NCBI RefSeq assembly: GCF_018687715.1
Contig: NC_056765.1
Location: 15,868,501-15,932,500, forward strand
Origin: Carya illinoinensis
Taxonomy: Eukaryota; Streptophyta; Magnoliopsida; Fagales; Juglandaceae
Direction: 5' to 3'
Length of the DNA stretch: 64,000 nucleotides
The translations under genes were made by a program, and so were the position numbers. The number at the start of each line of letters is the position of its first letter. The stretch's first letter is position 1. Under the pieces are notes generated by a model. The model ran no database searches. It had not been told where the DNA came from and saw only the letters and a list, made by a program, of their open reading frames with translations. Below, piece by piece: positions 22,269-32,439 of the stretch.

Positions 22269-22280
22269 GTTGGGGGGTGT
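22269..22280 (+). other. Athila-N polypurine tract
   Basis: AGTTGGGGGGTG directly precedes the 3' LTR start. The AGTTGGGGGG core also occurs at 20121 and 21329. Confidence 0.8.
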
Positions 22281-24406
22281 GATGAAGCGCTAAAATTGCA
22301 TGATTAAGTTACTTAAGCGAACAAATTGTTTAATAAAAAATGATTTAAGTACTTAATTATGCAATAGATCACATTACTTGAGTCAATTGATAAATTCTAG
22401 TATTTTGGTGCTTAAAAAGATTTATAATGCAATTGTTTCACATGAAAATAAATATTTCATTTTTATTCCTCTCATAACAGGGATAGTTTGGGCAATACAC
22501 AACATCATTCAAGTGTGAATGCACACACGCAGACCAAACATTCGGACAGCACCAGCAGAACACTCACAGAACTTGCAGAAAAATCTTCAACACATGCAGA
22601 TCATTCGGACAACCAACAGCAGACCATTCAGACCAACATGCAGAAAAACAGATGCAGAAAAACACATGCAGAAAAACAGATGCAAAAAAACAGATGTGAA
22701 AAACACATGCAGAAAACGTGGACCTACAAACCAGCACATGCACATGCAGTGTAGAAAGCATCGGACCACATGACAGCAAATATGCAAACCATTCATCACA
22801 TGGACAGCACATGCAGAACAGAAAAATCACATGACAGCACATGCAGAACAGAAAAATCACATGATCAGCAGAAGAGTATTTGGACTCACACACGATGCAA
22901 CACAGCACATGCAGAAAAACTCACACATGCAATGAACACGCTGAAGGAAAAGCACATGTACAGCAGCAGAAAAATCCTTCAAAGCAGTAGACAATCACGC
23001 TGGAAAAAAATCACATGTACAGCAGCCTTCGATCAAACATGCAACACACATGGACAACACTCATACAACATCACACAATGCAGAAAAGCCGGACAGCAAG
23101 AAATCACATGGGCTGCCTTTACTTTTCAATTGGGAGTTTTCGGTTTGGAAGAAAAGCAAGGGGGCAAGCAGCTGTTTTTCTTGACTTTAATCTTTCATTT
23201 TTTTTCTTCTTGCTTTCGGTTTGACAGCAGCAGGAGCTGGAGTTTTTGGGGAGCAGTTTTTGTTTACTTTTTTTTCTTTTTCGTTTGGAAGCGGACGAGG
23301 AGTGCAGCAGCTTAGCTGATTATTTTTATTCTTCTTTCTTTCGGCTACAGTTCAGTTTTTTAGCTTGAAGTTTTCTTTTGCTTTTCGTTGAGTTTTTGCA
23401 GAACAAGAGTTTAAGTTTTTAGTTTTTCTGTTCGGTTGTAGCTTGGAGCATCTTGATCTCTTTTCGTTTTCGGCGTCTGGAGTTTCTCGTTGGTACTTTC
23501 ATTTACATTAGAGTGCCTTAAGTTTTCAATTTTTAATTTACTTTCCGTTAAGCAGTAGCTTAGTTGGAGTTTTTTTTTCTTCTTCCTTTCATTTCCTTTG
23601 GGCAGCGTTAAGTTTCATTTAATTTTCTTAAGTTCTATTCATTTAGTTAGTTTTGATTTGTTTTATTTCTTTGAACTTTGACCGTTTGAATTGCTGTTTT
23701 TTTTAGTATAGATCATCTATTTTGCATTTTAAAATTCATTCTATGTTAGTAATTTCTTTAATTTTTAATATGAGTTTATTTAGATTACTTTTTATTGTTA
23801 GAAAAATTATGCGTAGCTCATTTCTTAAGCTTGGGTTGCGGAATGGGATGTGATTTGTTTTGGATTTTAGATCGATGCAATATTTTGTTGATAATGTTGA
23901 TTTCACTAAGTTTTTAGTTGGATTTGAATTGAAAATAGATTGAAGCTCTTGCTCTTGTTTTGTTGTTGACGTAAGGCACATCAAAAGCTTGAAAATTATC
24001 AAGGCTTCTCTCGTTTGTTTGTTAATGTGTGTTCGGCTAGTAAAATAGAAAATCCCTTAGGAAAATATTGCAAAACTTGAGCTTAACCTTTTTATCTTCC
24101 GATTATCAATGCCTTGATTGGGTTGTTAATTGAGAAAATTATATAGAATCCAAAATAAAGAGAGTCCCAAACCCAAGCCAAGTGTTTGTTAATTTGTTTT
24201 CTTTTTTAGAAACTCTAATTTCAATTTCGATTCTCTTTTTGCATTGTATTTTAATTTTATTTTCATCACTCATACTTGATTCATTTGTTACTCACAAATC
24301 TCCTATACGCTTTGATAACCCTTTGTCCCTGTGGAATACGATCCTAGACTTATCCTTGATACAACTTGACACTTCTACACTTGGAAGCACATTCGAAACC
24401 GAGTCA
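22281..24406 (+). repeat. Athila-N 3' LTR
   Basis: Starts TGATGAAGCGC and ends CCGAGTCA, followed by CTAAC. It is 38 bp shorter than the 5' LTR, chiefly because its 14-bp array (22636-22717) has about six units instead of eight. Confidence 0.96.
22636..22717 (+). repeat. Tandem 14-bp repeat array in Athila-N 3' LTR
   Basis: About six units related to ACATGCAGAAAAAC, two with internal changes. It corresponds to the longer array at 15204-15315. Confidence 0.9.
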
Positions 24407-24411
24407 CTAAC

Positions 24412-24680
24412 TTCCAAGCAATTCATTCCCTCATATCCCACCAAACATTTCCAAAAGAGAGTGAAATCTAGTCTTGCTCAACTTTCCTCCATCTTGTGCA
24501 AATGTTGTCCTACCCAAGTTATTTCCTATATTGATGTATTGTCTCTATCAATAAGAAACATGTTTTCCTTTAGTTTGATTTTTGTTCTATCTTACGGTTG
24601 TGTGTCCTTGGGCTAGTGTAATTTTATTACACTACTTGAGAATTGGAAGTTCCATCTATTGGATATCATATTTCTCTACA
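24412..24680 (+). repeat. Copia-2 5' LTR, last piece
   Basis: Continues the LTR after Athila-N and matches the 3' LTR from about 32090 to 32220. It ends TTTCTCTACA immediately before the primer-binding site. Confidence 0.88.
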
Positions 24681-24694
24681 TGGTATTAGAGCTA
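24681..24694 (+). other. Copia-2 primer-binding site
   Basis: TGGTATTAGAGCTA is a slightly altered copia site (compare TGGTATCAGAGCCA at 428). It begins at the first base after the LTR. Confidence 0.82.
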
Positions 24695-25422
24695 TAAGGT
24701 TGGTGGTGACTCATCCTTGGAGAAGAAGATCAATTATGTGATACCCCATATTTTCCTGTATTTTAACTAAATAATTAATTAATTTATTATTCATATTGGT
24801 TCTCTCTTTTTTTTTTTTTCACTTAATGTGATTTTTGTTGTACGACTTTATAATTGCTAAGTTATGAAATTTATTTTATTGGATTTTTTCTTGATATTAA
24901 TTCTTGTCTATTATATATTGCTCCTAATTTTGAATTATTTTTATTGTTCGGTTTTACTATTTTATTTTATTTAGTTGCTATATTTCCTTTTTGAGTTAAT
25001 CAATTGTTTTAAAACTTTCTATTAGATAAGTTTTAAGACCCCAAGATGAAAGGCTAGAATTTAATTTCCCATCCTTTTTTCTTTTTCTTATTCTTTTTCT
25101 CTTTCTTTCTTTTGCCCTCCCAGACCGCGCGACACCCCTCTCCCATTTTTCTCATCCGCTCCATGTAGCTCAGCCATCCTCACCACCATGCAACACCAAC
25201 CATCACCGCCCACCTCACCATCACCCCCTCATACCGGTGACCCACCTCCACTAAACTCAGCCCCCTATCTTGCCACTCTCCCACATGTCCAATGTAGCCA
25301 TGGTCTTTCCTCACTCCAGCACCGTAGTGGCAACACCCCACGCTGCCAGCCACTCACCCCAACACCGGTGACCCTCTAGCCACCTAACCTAACCACCCTT
25401 AGCCCCGATCTGTACCTAACAA

Positions 25423-25426
<4 letters not shown>

Positions 25427-25478
<52 letters not shown>
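25427..25478 (+). repeat. (CT)26 microsatellite
   Basis: 52 bp of uninterrupted CT inside LTR-C. It produces an Arg-Glu open frame on the minus strand that is not a gene. Confidence 0.98.
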
Positions 25479-25481
<3 letters not shown>

Positions 25482-26239
25482 TTCACTTCTTTGGCCCCAA
25501 ACCACTGCCTATGCTGCCACCCACGGCCATCAGCCACCATCATCAACTCACTCCATCGAACTCCATAAGCCTCTCCATGCCCAACCCAAGCCTCCCTTAG
25601 CTCTTCTCCCAATTTTTCAGTTTGAGACCCACGTTCACCCCTTAAAATGTTGCACCGCTACTGCTCAGCGACCTTTAGCATCACCTTTGATCTTCCAAAT
25701 TTTTATTCCATTCTTGTAAGTAATTTTTCAAAAAATTTATTAAGATTTAAATTTATTTTTACACTAATTTATTTATTTATTTTTTTTGTAGTCTGATTGG
25801 TTGTGATGAGCCTTGGGTCCAAGAAGTGTTAGTTTTATGGATTGTGGTTGTTATCGGATGTGGGCCTTGGGCCAGATTGGGGGATGAGTTTATATGTGGA
25901 GTTGGACTGTGATTGGTGTATGATTTTTGAGTGCGTGTGTATCACGAACGTAAGCTGAGATGGGGCATTATCTCAATGGAGCTCTTTTGGTCACTCGAGG
26001 GTGTATAAAATTAATTGATGTCCCCTGCATTGTCACTGAGTGTCAATGGGATCAGATGTGATGGTAAAACTCTCGTGCCAACTTCGTGACCCCTCTACTG
26101 GTAGGTGCTAGATGATGCCTAGTCATGGTAGGCGCCGGGTGTGGAGCTTAGCATGGTGTGACAAAGTCTAAGTACTATTATTACCCATGGTGTGATGAAA
26201 GGAGTTAGAGTGTGCGGATGATCCCTAGTGGAGACCATG

Positions 26240-26742
26240 TGATGGGCCCCAAGGCAGACCAAGTTTTAAGGATCAATTACAAGATTAAGAGCCACGAAGA
26301 TCAGGGGGCAATGCAAGAATTGGTGCAATCCAATTGGGATGAAGCTAGCAAGAGCCCAACACTCATGATGGGCTAGAAAGAAGGAGAACCAGTTTTGATC
26401 CACTTGATCTAAGCTATGGAAGACACGAATTGGGCCTATTGTTATTGACGACCATGGACTTATTTATTTTATTAAAAGGGCTTATTTTATTAATCATTTG
26501 AATTAATGTAGAATAAATGGGCTTAGAGGATGTCCACTCCACACATCTTATTTCTAATGAACTAGGGTTTTTGGGAAGTTCTTGTATTTTGGGAAGGTCT
26601 TGTATTTCATATAATCTAGGTTCTTGAAACAGGTTTTCAACGGGTCTAGATTCTCCATCTATAGGCTTGATTTTGGCTTTCTTAGGTTGGTTTTCCAATA
26701 TTGTTGTTGGGTCTCAAAGCGAGTTGATTGAGGCTCACATCA
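26240..26742 (+). mobile_element. 503-bp LTR-like element nested in LTR-C
   Basis: Starts TGATGGGCCCC and ends CTCACATCA, so the ends are TGATG/CATCA. The 5-bp duplication CCATG lies at 26235-26239 and 26743-26747. LTR-A and LTR-B read straight through this point, which confirms the insertion. Size, TG...CA ends and 5-bp duplication suggest a solo LTR or a small non-autonomous LTR element. No coding sequence is seen. Confidence 0.82.
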
Positions 26743-27440
26743 CCATGGTGCATGCGTAATAAATGGATATATATGGGCCATTTTCTAGGAAAATGGTTAA
26801 TTTATGATAGGGTCATTTTCTGAAAAAATGGTGGTTGGTATTTTTAATGAACTTGTTTTGGGCTAAATAGGATCGTTATCGTGCATCGGAAAAATGGTCA
26901 TTTTTGGGAAAAATGATGGTTTTGGTCTCATGCATGTTTTATCATGTGCATGCATGCATGTTAGTTGTGTTAATGTATTTTTATCTCTTGAATTGTTTGG
27001 TGGATTACTTACTGAGATTCATAACCTCACTGTGGTATTCCTACTCTACGATTCTGTTTTATAGAATCATAGATTTTGATGCAAAGGATGACATAGAGCC
27101 TGAGGGATCAGCTCCACCGACGGAGTGACATGTGGTTACTTTTTGTGTCTTGGGATCTGATTTGCCCCTTTTGGTTTTGTATCTTGGTTTTACTTTATTT
27201 TCCTGGATAACTATATAACCGCTTTGAGGATCTTTTACTTCGTGGTTCTATTTTAAACTTTTGGTGCCTAGTTGGCCCTTTTTTTATCCACTACAATTAT
27301 TATTGTACACTTTTTAACATGTATACACACTTATTACTTGCGTTTGGGGGTGTGTGACCCGTGTTGTCATCATCCCAGTGTCATGATTCTAGCATTTTTC
27401 ATATGTGGGAGTAAGGGCGCCACAAATTAAGGGTGCTAAA

Positions 27441-28329
27441 ATGGATTCTAGGGGACGATTCAATAATTTTGGGATTGAGTTGCTCAATCAATCCAATTAC
27501 AAGATATGGAAGTTGTGCGTGGAGTCTTATCTTGTTGAAGAAGATCACTTATAAGAGGTTGTTGGTGGAAGTGTAATGAATCCTCCAGAAATTACACTGG
27601 AGAACACTGATGCATTGGAGAAATGGAGGATAGAAAATGCAAAAGCAAAGTTTATTATAAAGAGATCTTTATCCCATGGGCTATTCGAGCACATTATTGA
27701 TCGTAAATCCACTGATAAAATTTAGACTAACCTTGATGGGTTGTTCAATAAGACTAACATGGCTCAATTGCAACTTTTGGAGAATGAGTTGGCAAATACA
27801 ACTCAAGGAGATCTTTCTATTTCTCAAATTTTCTTAAAGATTAAAAATCCTTGTTCAGAAATTTCTACTCCTGATCCCGAAAAGCCTATGTTTAAGGCAC
27901 GAATGAAGTGTCATACGTGGATAAACAGGAAGTATATTCCCTATGTCAACTCTGTTCAAGGATGGGCTTGTCAACCCACTTTGGTAGAGTTTGAAAGATG
28001 CCCCGAAAAATAGCTGATGCTCCATTTCAGCAGGTGAAGGAGATGCTCTCTTTTCTAGTAAGAAGAAAAATTTCAACAAGGAAAGAGAAAATGGTAAAAA
28101 TGAAAATTCTAAAAGCATGGAGATGGTGAAGAATTATTCGAGAAGTGAGATGGGAAAAAAAAGAAGAAAAGGTGTCATATGTTACCGATGTGGTAAACTT
28201 GGACATAAAGAAATACTGTCATATGAAGCTCAAAGGTGCAAATGTAGCCGAAAAAGAAAGTGAAACTAGAATGAAGAAGATTGGGGAAAGTGCTTTATGG
28301 AAAATACCACTACGATTGATGCATTGGTG
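27441..28329 (+). pseudogene. Copia-2 gag pseudogene
   Basis: The ATG at 27441 starts a copia gag (FNNFGIELLNQSNYKIWKL-type N-terminus). Stops occur near 27551 and 27724 and frame changes follow. A zinc knuckle begins at 28180 (CYRCGKLGHK) but its last Cys is lost. Gag would form the particle. The open frame at 27741-28013 starts at a TTG codon and is only a part of this gene. Confidence 0.85.
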
Positions 28330-31300
28330 TCAATTAATTTTGAGAATGATTGGTTTATTATTCGGGGTGTGGGCATCATATTACCAACGACAATTCTAAG
28401 TTTGCTAGCTTTCACGATTACAATGGGAATGATGCAATCATCATAGTGGACAACTCCATTCATCCTGTTAAGAAGGAAGGGGTTGTGAATATTGATGGTG
28501 ATGGAGATAAATGAATTACACTTGAAAGTATTTTTCAAGTACCCAGTATGAAAAAGAATCTCTTCTCGATAGTCAATGTTGTTGATGTTGGTAACTATGT
28601 CTTGTTTGGACTAAAAGACGTCAAGTTTCTTCAAAATTTTAGAAGCTTTGAGGCAGATGATGTCTGCACATGTAAAAGTGTTAAAGATTTATTTGTTCTA
28701 TCCTCCATTGTCTCTATGTTGATAAAATGAGTACAAATGATAGTGCATCAATTTGTCATGCAAGATTGAGATATCTTAGCATGGATAAATTGAAAACTAT
28801 AGTTTTAAAGAATTTGGTGAATGGGTTGCCCATGTTGACTACCTTTGGTAGTGCTGAAGTATGGGAAGGATGTCAATATGGTAAGGCACATCGTCTTCCA
28901 TTTGATAAGTCTCTTTCATGGTGTAAATCATCTTTGGAGCTTATTCATGGTGATTTGATGGGACCTTGTTCTACACCATCTTTGTACTCAATAAGAAGAT
29001 TAAAAGATTTCGGATTGACAATGGGGGGAGTATTCATTTCTACTCGTTTTCACACTATTTGTTGAGAGCATGGCATTCAAAGGGAATTTTTATGCTCCTA
29101 TACGCCACAACAAAAAAGTGTGGTGGAAAGGAAAATTCGACACTTGGTGGAAACTTGCAAGACTTAGCTTCATGCAAAAAATTTACCTAAAGCCTTATGA
29201 GCGGAAGGTATGGCGTGTGTTGCTTATGTGATCAATCGGGTTCCCCTTAGCCTAATTAACATTAAATCACCATATGAGTTTGGGGATGCTTGGAGAATGA
29301 GATAAAATGATAATTTTGTTAATAGTAGTAAGATGACTTGTAAATAGTAGTGAGACAGTTTGAGTTGAGTATTTTTTTGGGTTTTGAGAAATGAGAGAGA
29401 AAAAGTTGAATAAAAAATATAATAAAGTTAAAATATTGTTATAATATAGTTTTTAATATTATTTTTATTTGGGGATTTGAAAAAGTTGAATTATTTTTTA
29501 TTTTTTCTTTAAAAGTTTAGGAAAATTGTAATGATTAATTTAAAAGAATTGTAAAAATTAGTTTAAAAGTATTTGAATTTGAGTGATGTTTAGGAATGAG
29601 ATAGGATGAGATGAGAGTTTTGGAATGGGAACTTTTTTCAAACAAGCCCTTAATGTTTGGAGAAAAGCAAATCAAGGTGTTTGGTTCTGCTTGCTATGAT
29701 TATGTATCGAATATGTAAAGAGTAAAATTGGATGCCAAGGCTAAGAAATGCATCCTCATTGGTTATGATGAAAAAAAAAAGTATGGAAGTGCATGGATCC
29801 TGAGACCCACACATTTGTACATTCTCGAGGTGTTGTATTCAATGAAGTCTCCTCATACTACAAGATGGAAGTTAATGCTATTGGAACCATTGGTGGCAAC
29901 ACTCATGATCACACTCAACCACAGGCAGAAATCAGCTTATCTTTGTTGCTGAGTGCTTCCACACAAGTAGATAGCATTTCTTCTTCACCTATTGGTTTTT
30001 AATAGGGGGAGTAATATTAGTTCTCATGAAGTGGAGAGGATAGTAAGTACTTGATGAGGAAATGGTGAGTGTACCATCTCTTAGAAGATTAAAGGAAAAA
30101 ATTGTACTGCCAGCACAATATAGGGATGAAAATTTTGTAGGTATGCACTCTTGCTTCCCAGCAAATCCCATTGAAGATTGTGAACCTTCTTGTTTTCATG
30201 AAGCTAAAGGTGTTAAAGAATGGCATGATGCTATGAACAAGGAGATGAATGCTCTCTTGAAGAATCAAACATGGGATCTTACTCCAAATTAAAGCCTAAG
30301 GAGGTGAAGCCTGTTACGTGTAAATCGGTTTATAAAATCAAATGTAAGGCAGATGGGAATGTGAATAGATACAAGGCAAGATTGGTTGCTCATGGTTTCT
30401 CTCAAAAGTATGGAGAGGATTATGATGAGACATTTAGTCCCATTGCAAAGATGACTTTGGTTCAAATTGTTACTTTCTGGGCCGCTCATCATGGTTGGAA
30501 GTTATGGCAACTTGATTAAAAATGATTTTCTATATGTAAGAATTGATATCGATATGGAGTAGCCAGATGGTTATATTTCTCATACACATCTAAAGTATGT
30601 GTGCAAGTTTAAGAAGGTCTTATATGGCCTAAAACATGATCCTAGATCATGATATGGTAAGATTGTTGAATACTTGCAATTTTGTTGCTATTATGCTTTT
30701 AACTCAAATTCTAATTTATTTGTTAAAAAATGAGGCAAGGTACGTGTTATTGTTATCTTATATGTTGATGATTTGATTGCCACTCGTAATAATGATGAAG
30801 AAATTGCAAGGCTTCGGATTGATCTATTCAGTTTGAGATGAAAGACTTGGTAGAGCTTAGGTTTTTTCTTGGCCTAGAAGTAAGCTCCTTGAAGGGTGGA
30901 ATATTTTTATTACAACAAGGTTATGAGGAGAAGCTCGTGAAAAAGTTTGGGTTAAACCAAAGTAAGCAGTGTTCCACCCCTCTTGATGTTAACAATAAGT
31001 TATGATGTCAACAATAAGTTAAGCCAAGAAGAATGGAGACTTCTTCTTGATTCTTGTCCGTATCGGGCTCTTGTAGGAAGTCTAACAAGACGTTACATGC
31101 AAGAACTAAGCAAGCCATATTTGGAGGTGACTAAGCGTACCATGAAGTATATATATTCTATGCTTGACATGTCACATGGGTTTATTCTTCAACAAAGGGT
31201 TTGTATTTGAGCTGCATGGTTTGCTGATGTTGATTTGGGAGGGGGCTTGGATGATTGAAAGTACACATCCGGTCATGTTTCTTTGTGTGGTTCAGCATGT

Positions 31301-31685
31301 ATCTCTTGGTGTAGCAAGAAGAAATATTCAATATCTCTCTTAACCACCGAAGCAGAGTACAATGATGCCTCTCTTGTTGTACAAGAATGTGTTTGGCTAT
31401 ATCGGCTAATCGAGGATATTCATTTATCAACTTACAAATCTACAATTATCTATGTTGACAACCAAAGTGCTCTAAAGCTTGCACAAATCCTGTTTGTCAT
31501 GAAGGGCCAAACATATTGAGATTGAGTGTCACTTCATTCGTGAAAAGGTGCTTATGGGCTCACTTGAGGTTTTGGAGGTGAGAAGCAATGACAACATTGC
31601 CGACATTTTTACCATGTCACTTTCCAAAGGTCCATTTGAATTCCTTAGAGAGAAGCTTGGTATCATTTCTAAAAAATCTTTCTAA
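28330..31685 (+). pseudogene. Copia-2 pol pseudogene (PR-INT-RT-RNaseH)
   Basis: The protease motif is degraded (DWFIIRGVG where DSGAS is expected, near 28348). The integrase zinc domain is around 28745-28905. Its core has lost roughly 100 residues between LIHGDLMGP (about 28940) and FRIDNGG (about 29010), and a MITE splits the end of integrase. Reverse transcriptase runs from about 30200 with KARLVAHGFSQKYGEDYDETFSP near 30370-30440 and YVDD at 30761-30772. RNase H lies about 31215-31500 (WCSKKKYSISLLTTEAEY). Many stops and frameshifts make it inactive. The order confirms Ty1/copia. Confidence 0.88.
29282..29649. mobile_element. MITE, PIF/Harbinger-like, inside Copia-2 pol
   Basis: This 368-bp AT-rich insertion interrupts integrase between the segments for SPYE and MFGEK. 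Ends are imperfect inverted repeats: GGGGATGCTTGGA on the left and, reversed, GGGCTTGTTTGAA on the right. A 3-bp TTA duplication is likely: TTA follows the right end and TTT, probably mutated TTA, precedes the left. TTA duplication and GGG ends fit the PIF/Harbinger (Tourist-like) superfamily. No transposase is encoded. Confidence 0.65.
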
Positions 31686-31692
31686 AAAATCA

Positions 31693-31704
31693 TTTAAGGG
31701 GGAG
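31693..31704 (+). other. Copia-2 polypurine tract
   Basis: TTTAAGGGGGAG lies directly before the 3' LTR start at 31705. Confidence 0.82.
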
Positions 31705-32278
31705 TGCTAAATGTTAAAGTAATTTTCTAGAATATACATTTATTTTTATTTGAGAAATGTAGTGAGGTATTTATGTAATTTTGAGTGTTGGACACACTTG
31801 CAGATGTATAATGAAACATGTTACTCTTTCCTTCCTAGCCATTACATTTTCACCATTTCCTATGTTGATCATATACACTTCATTCACATACTTGATATCA
31901 TTCCATGAACTTAGATCTCTCCCTTCTTCTAATTATACAACCTTTCACATTTTTAGGCAATCTTAATCATTTCTCTTGTACAATATTCGTACCCCCTTCT
32001 AGGACTCATGAAAAGTCATGCTTATCTTGTTGGATAAGTGTGAGAATGCTCTAGAACCATCTCCCAACCTCTATATATATCCAAGGCCAACTTCCAAGCA
32101 ATTCATTCCCTCATATCCCAACAAATGTTCCCAAAGGAGAGAGTGATATCTAGTCATGCTCAACTTCCCTCTATCTTGTGCAAGTGTTGTCTTAACCAAG
32201 TTATTTTCTTTATTGATGTCTTCTTATATCTATCATACTTGTCATAACCAAGGTAGAGGAACAACCAGTATTTTCTCT
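31705..32278 (+). repeat. Copia-2 3' LTR, end uncertain
   Basis: Starts TGCTAAATG and matches the three 5' LTR pieces in order to about 32220. It keeps about 60 bp (31883-31941) missing at the LINE-1 junction. A TATATATA box sits near 32072. The last part has diverged or been deleted, and 32278 is proposed from a TTTTCTCT match and a TATAA duplication. Confidence 0.75.
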
Positions 32279-32439
32279 TATAATTATTTTATATCCTATT
32301 TTACAATTAACGAATGTGATGGTGCTTCCTCATTAAAAATAATATTTATTTATTTATTTATTTATTTGAGTTTCAAATAAAAACATAATCGCCCCCCTAT
32401 TTGGAAAAGAAAATCATAAAAAAAAAAAACTTGTAAAGA

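Larger units (their letters stand above)
14848..24406 (+). mobile_element. Athila-N: Athila-like Ty3/gypsy element lacking most of pol
   Basis: Two closely similar LTRs (14848-17011 and 22281-24406) bound the element, with the perfect duplication CTAAC (14843-14847 and 24407-24411). The PBS resembles the tRNA-Asp site of Athila/Tat elements. Gag and protease are present, then the sequence passes straight to the segment before the integrase zinc finger and the integrase C-terminus. Reverse transcriptase, RNase H and integrase core are missing. A long non-coding 3' region with a short ORF precedes the PPT. Because boundaries and duplication are intact, the deletion probably predates insertion and the element moved with enzymes supplied by a relative. 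Confidence 0.93.
24737..27424 (+). mobile_element. LTR-C: solo LTR in Copia-2 leader, with nested insert
   Basis: Starts TGTGATACCCCAT and ends GGGCGCCACA, flanked by the perfect duplication AATTA (24732-24736 and 27425-27429). It belongs to the LTR-A/LTR-B family: the ordered blocks with GATGATCCCTA, GGGCCATTTTCT and the 3' GATTTTGATGCA segment are shared. It is more diverged than A and B are from each other. Without the 503-bp insert and its duplication it would be about 2.18 kb, in line with A (2.06 kb) and B (2.27 kb). No internal retrotransposon sequence is present. Confidence 0.88.
8633..32278 (+). mobile_element. Copia-2: Ty1/copia element split by nested insertions
   Basis: The 5' LTR is reassembled from 8633-8810, 14692-14847 and 24412-24680, which match the 3' LTR starting at 31705 in order. 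A PBS follows at 24681, gag starts at 27441, pol ends near 31685 and a PPT lies at 31693-31704. Insertions are LINE-1, Athila-N, LTR-C (with a further nested element) and a MITE in pol. The right end is uncertain: LTR similarity fades after about 32220. A weak match to the 5' LTR end followed by TATAA at 32279-32283, equal to the 5 bp at 8628-8632, suggests 32278. All genes are broken. Confidence 0.85.

Noticed and set aside
25376..25612. Arg/Glu-rich minus-strand open frame
   Set aside because: Translation of a CT microsatellite inside LTR-C. The same artefact occurs at 55487-55675.
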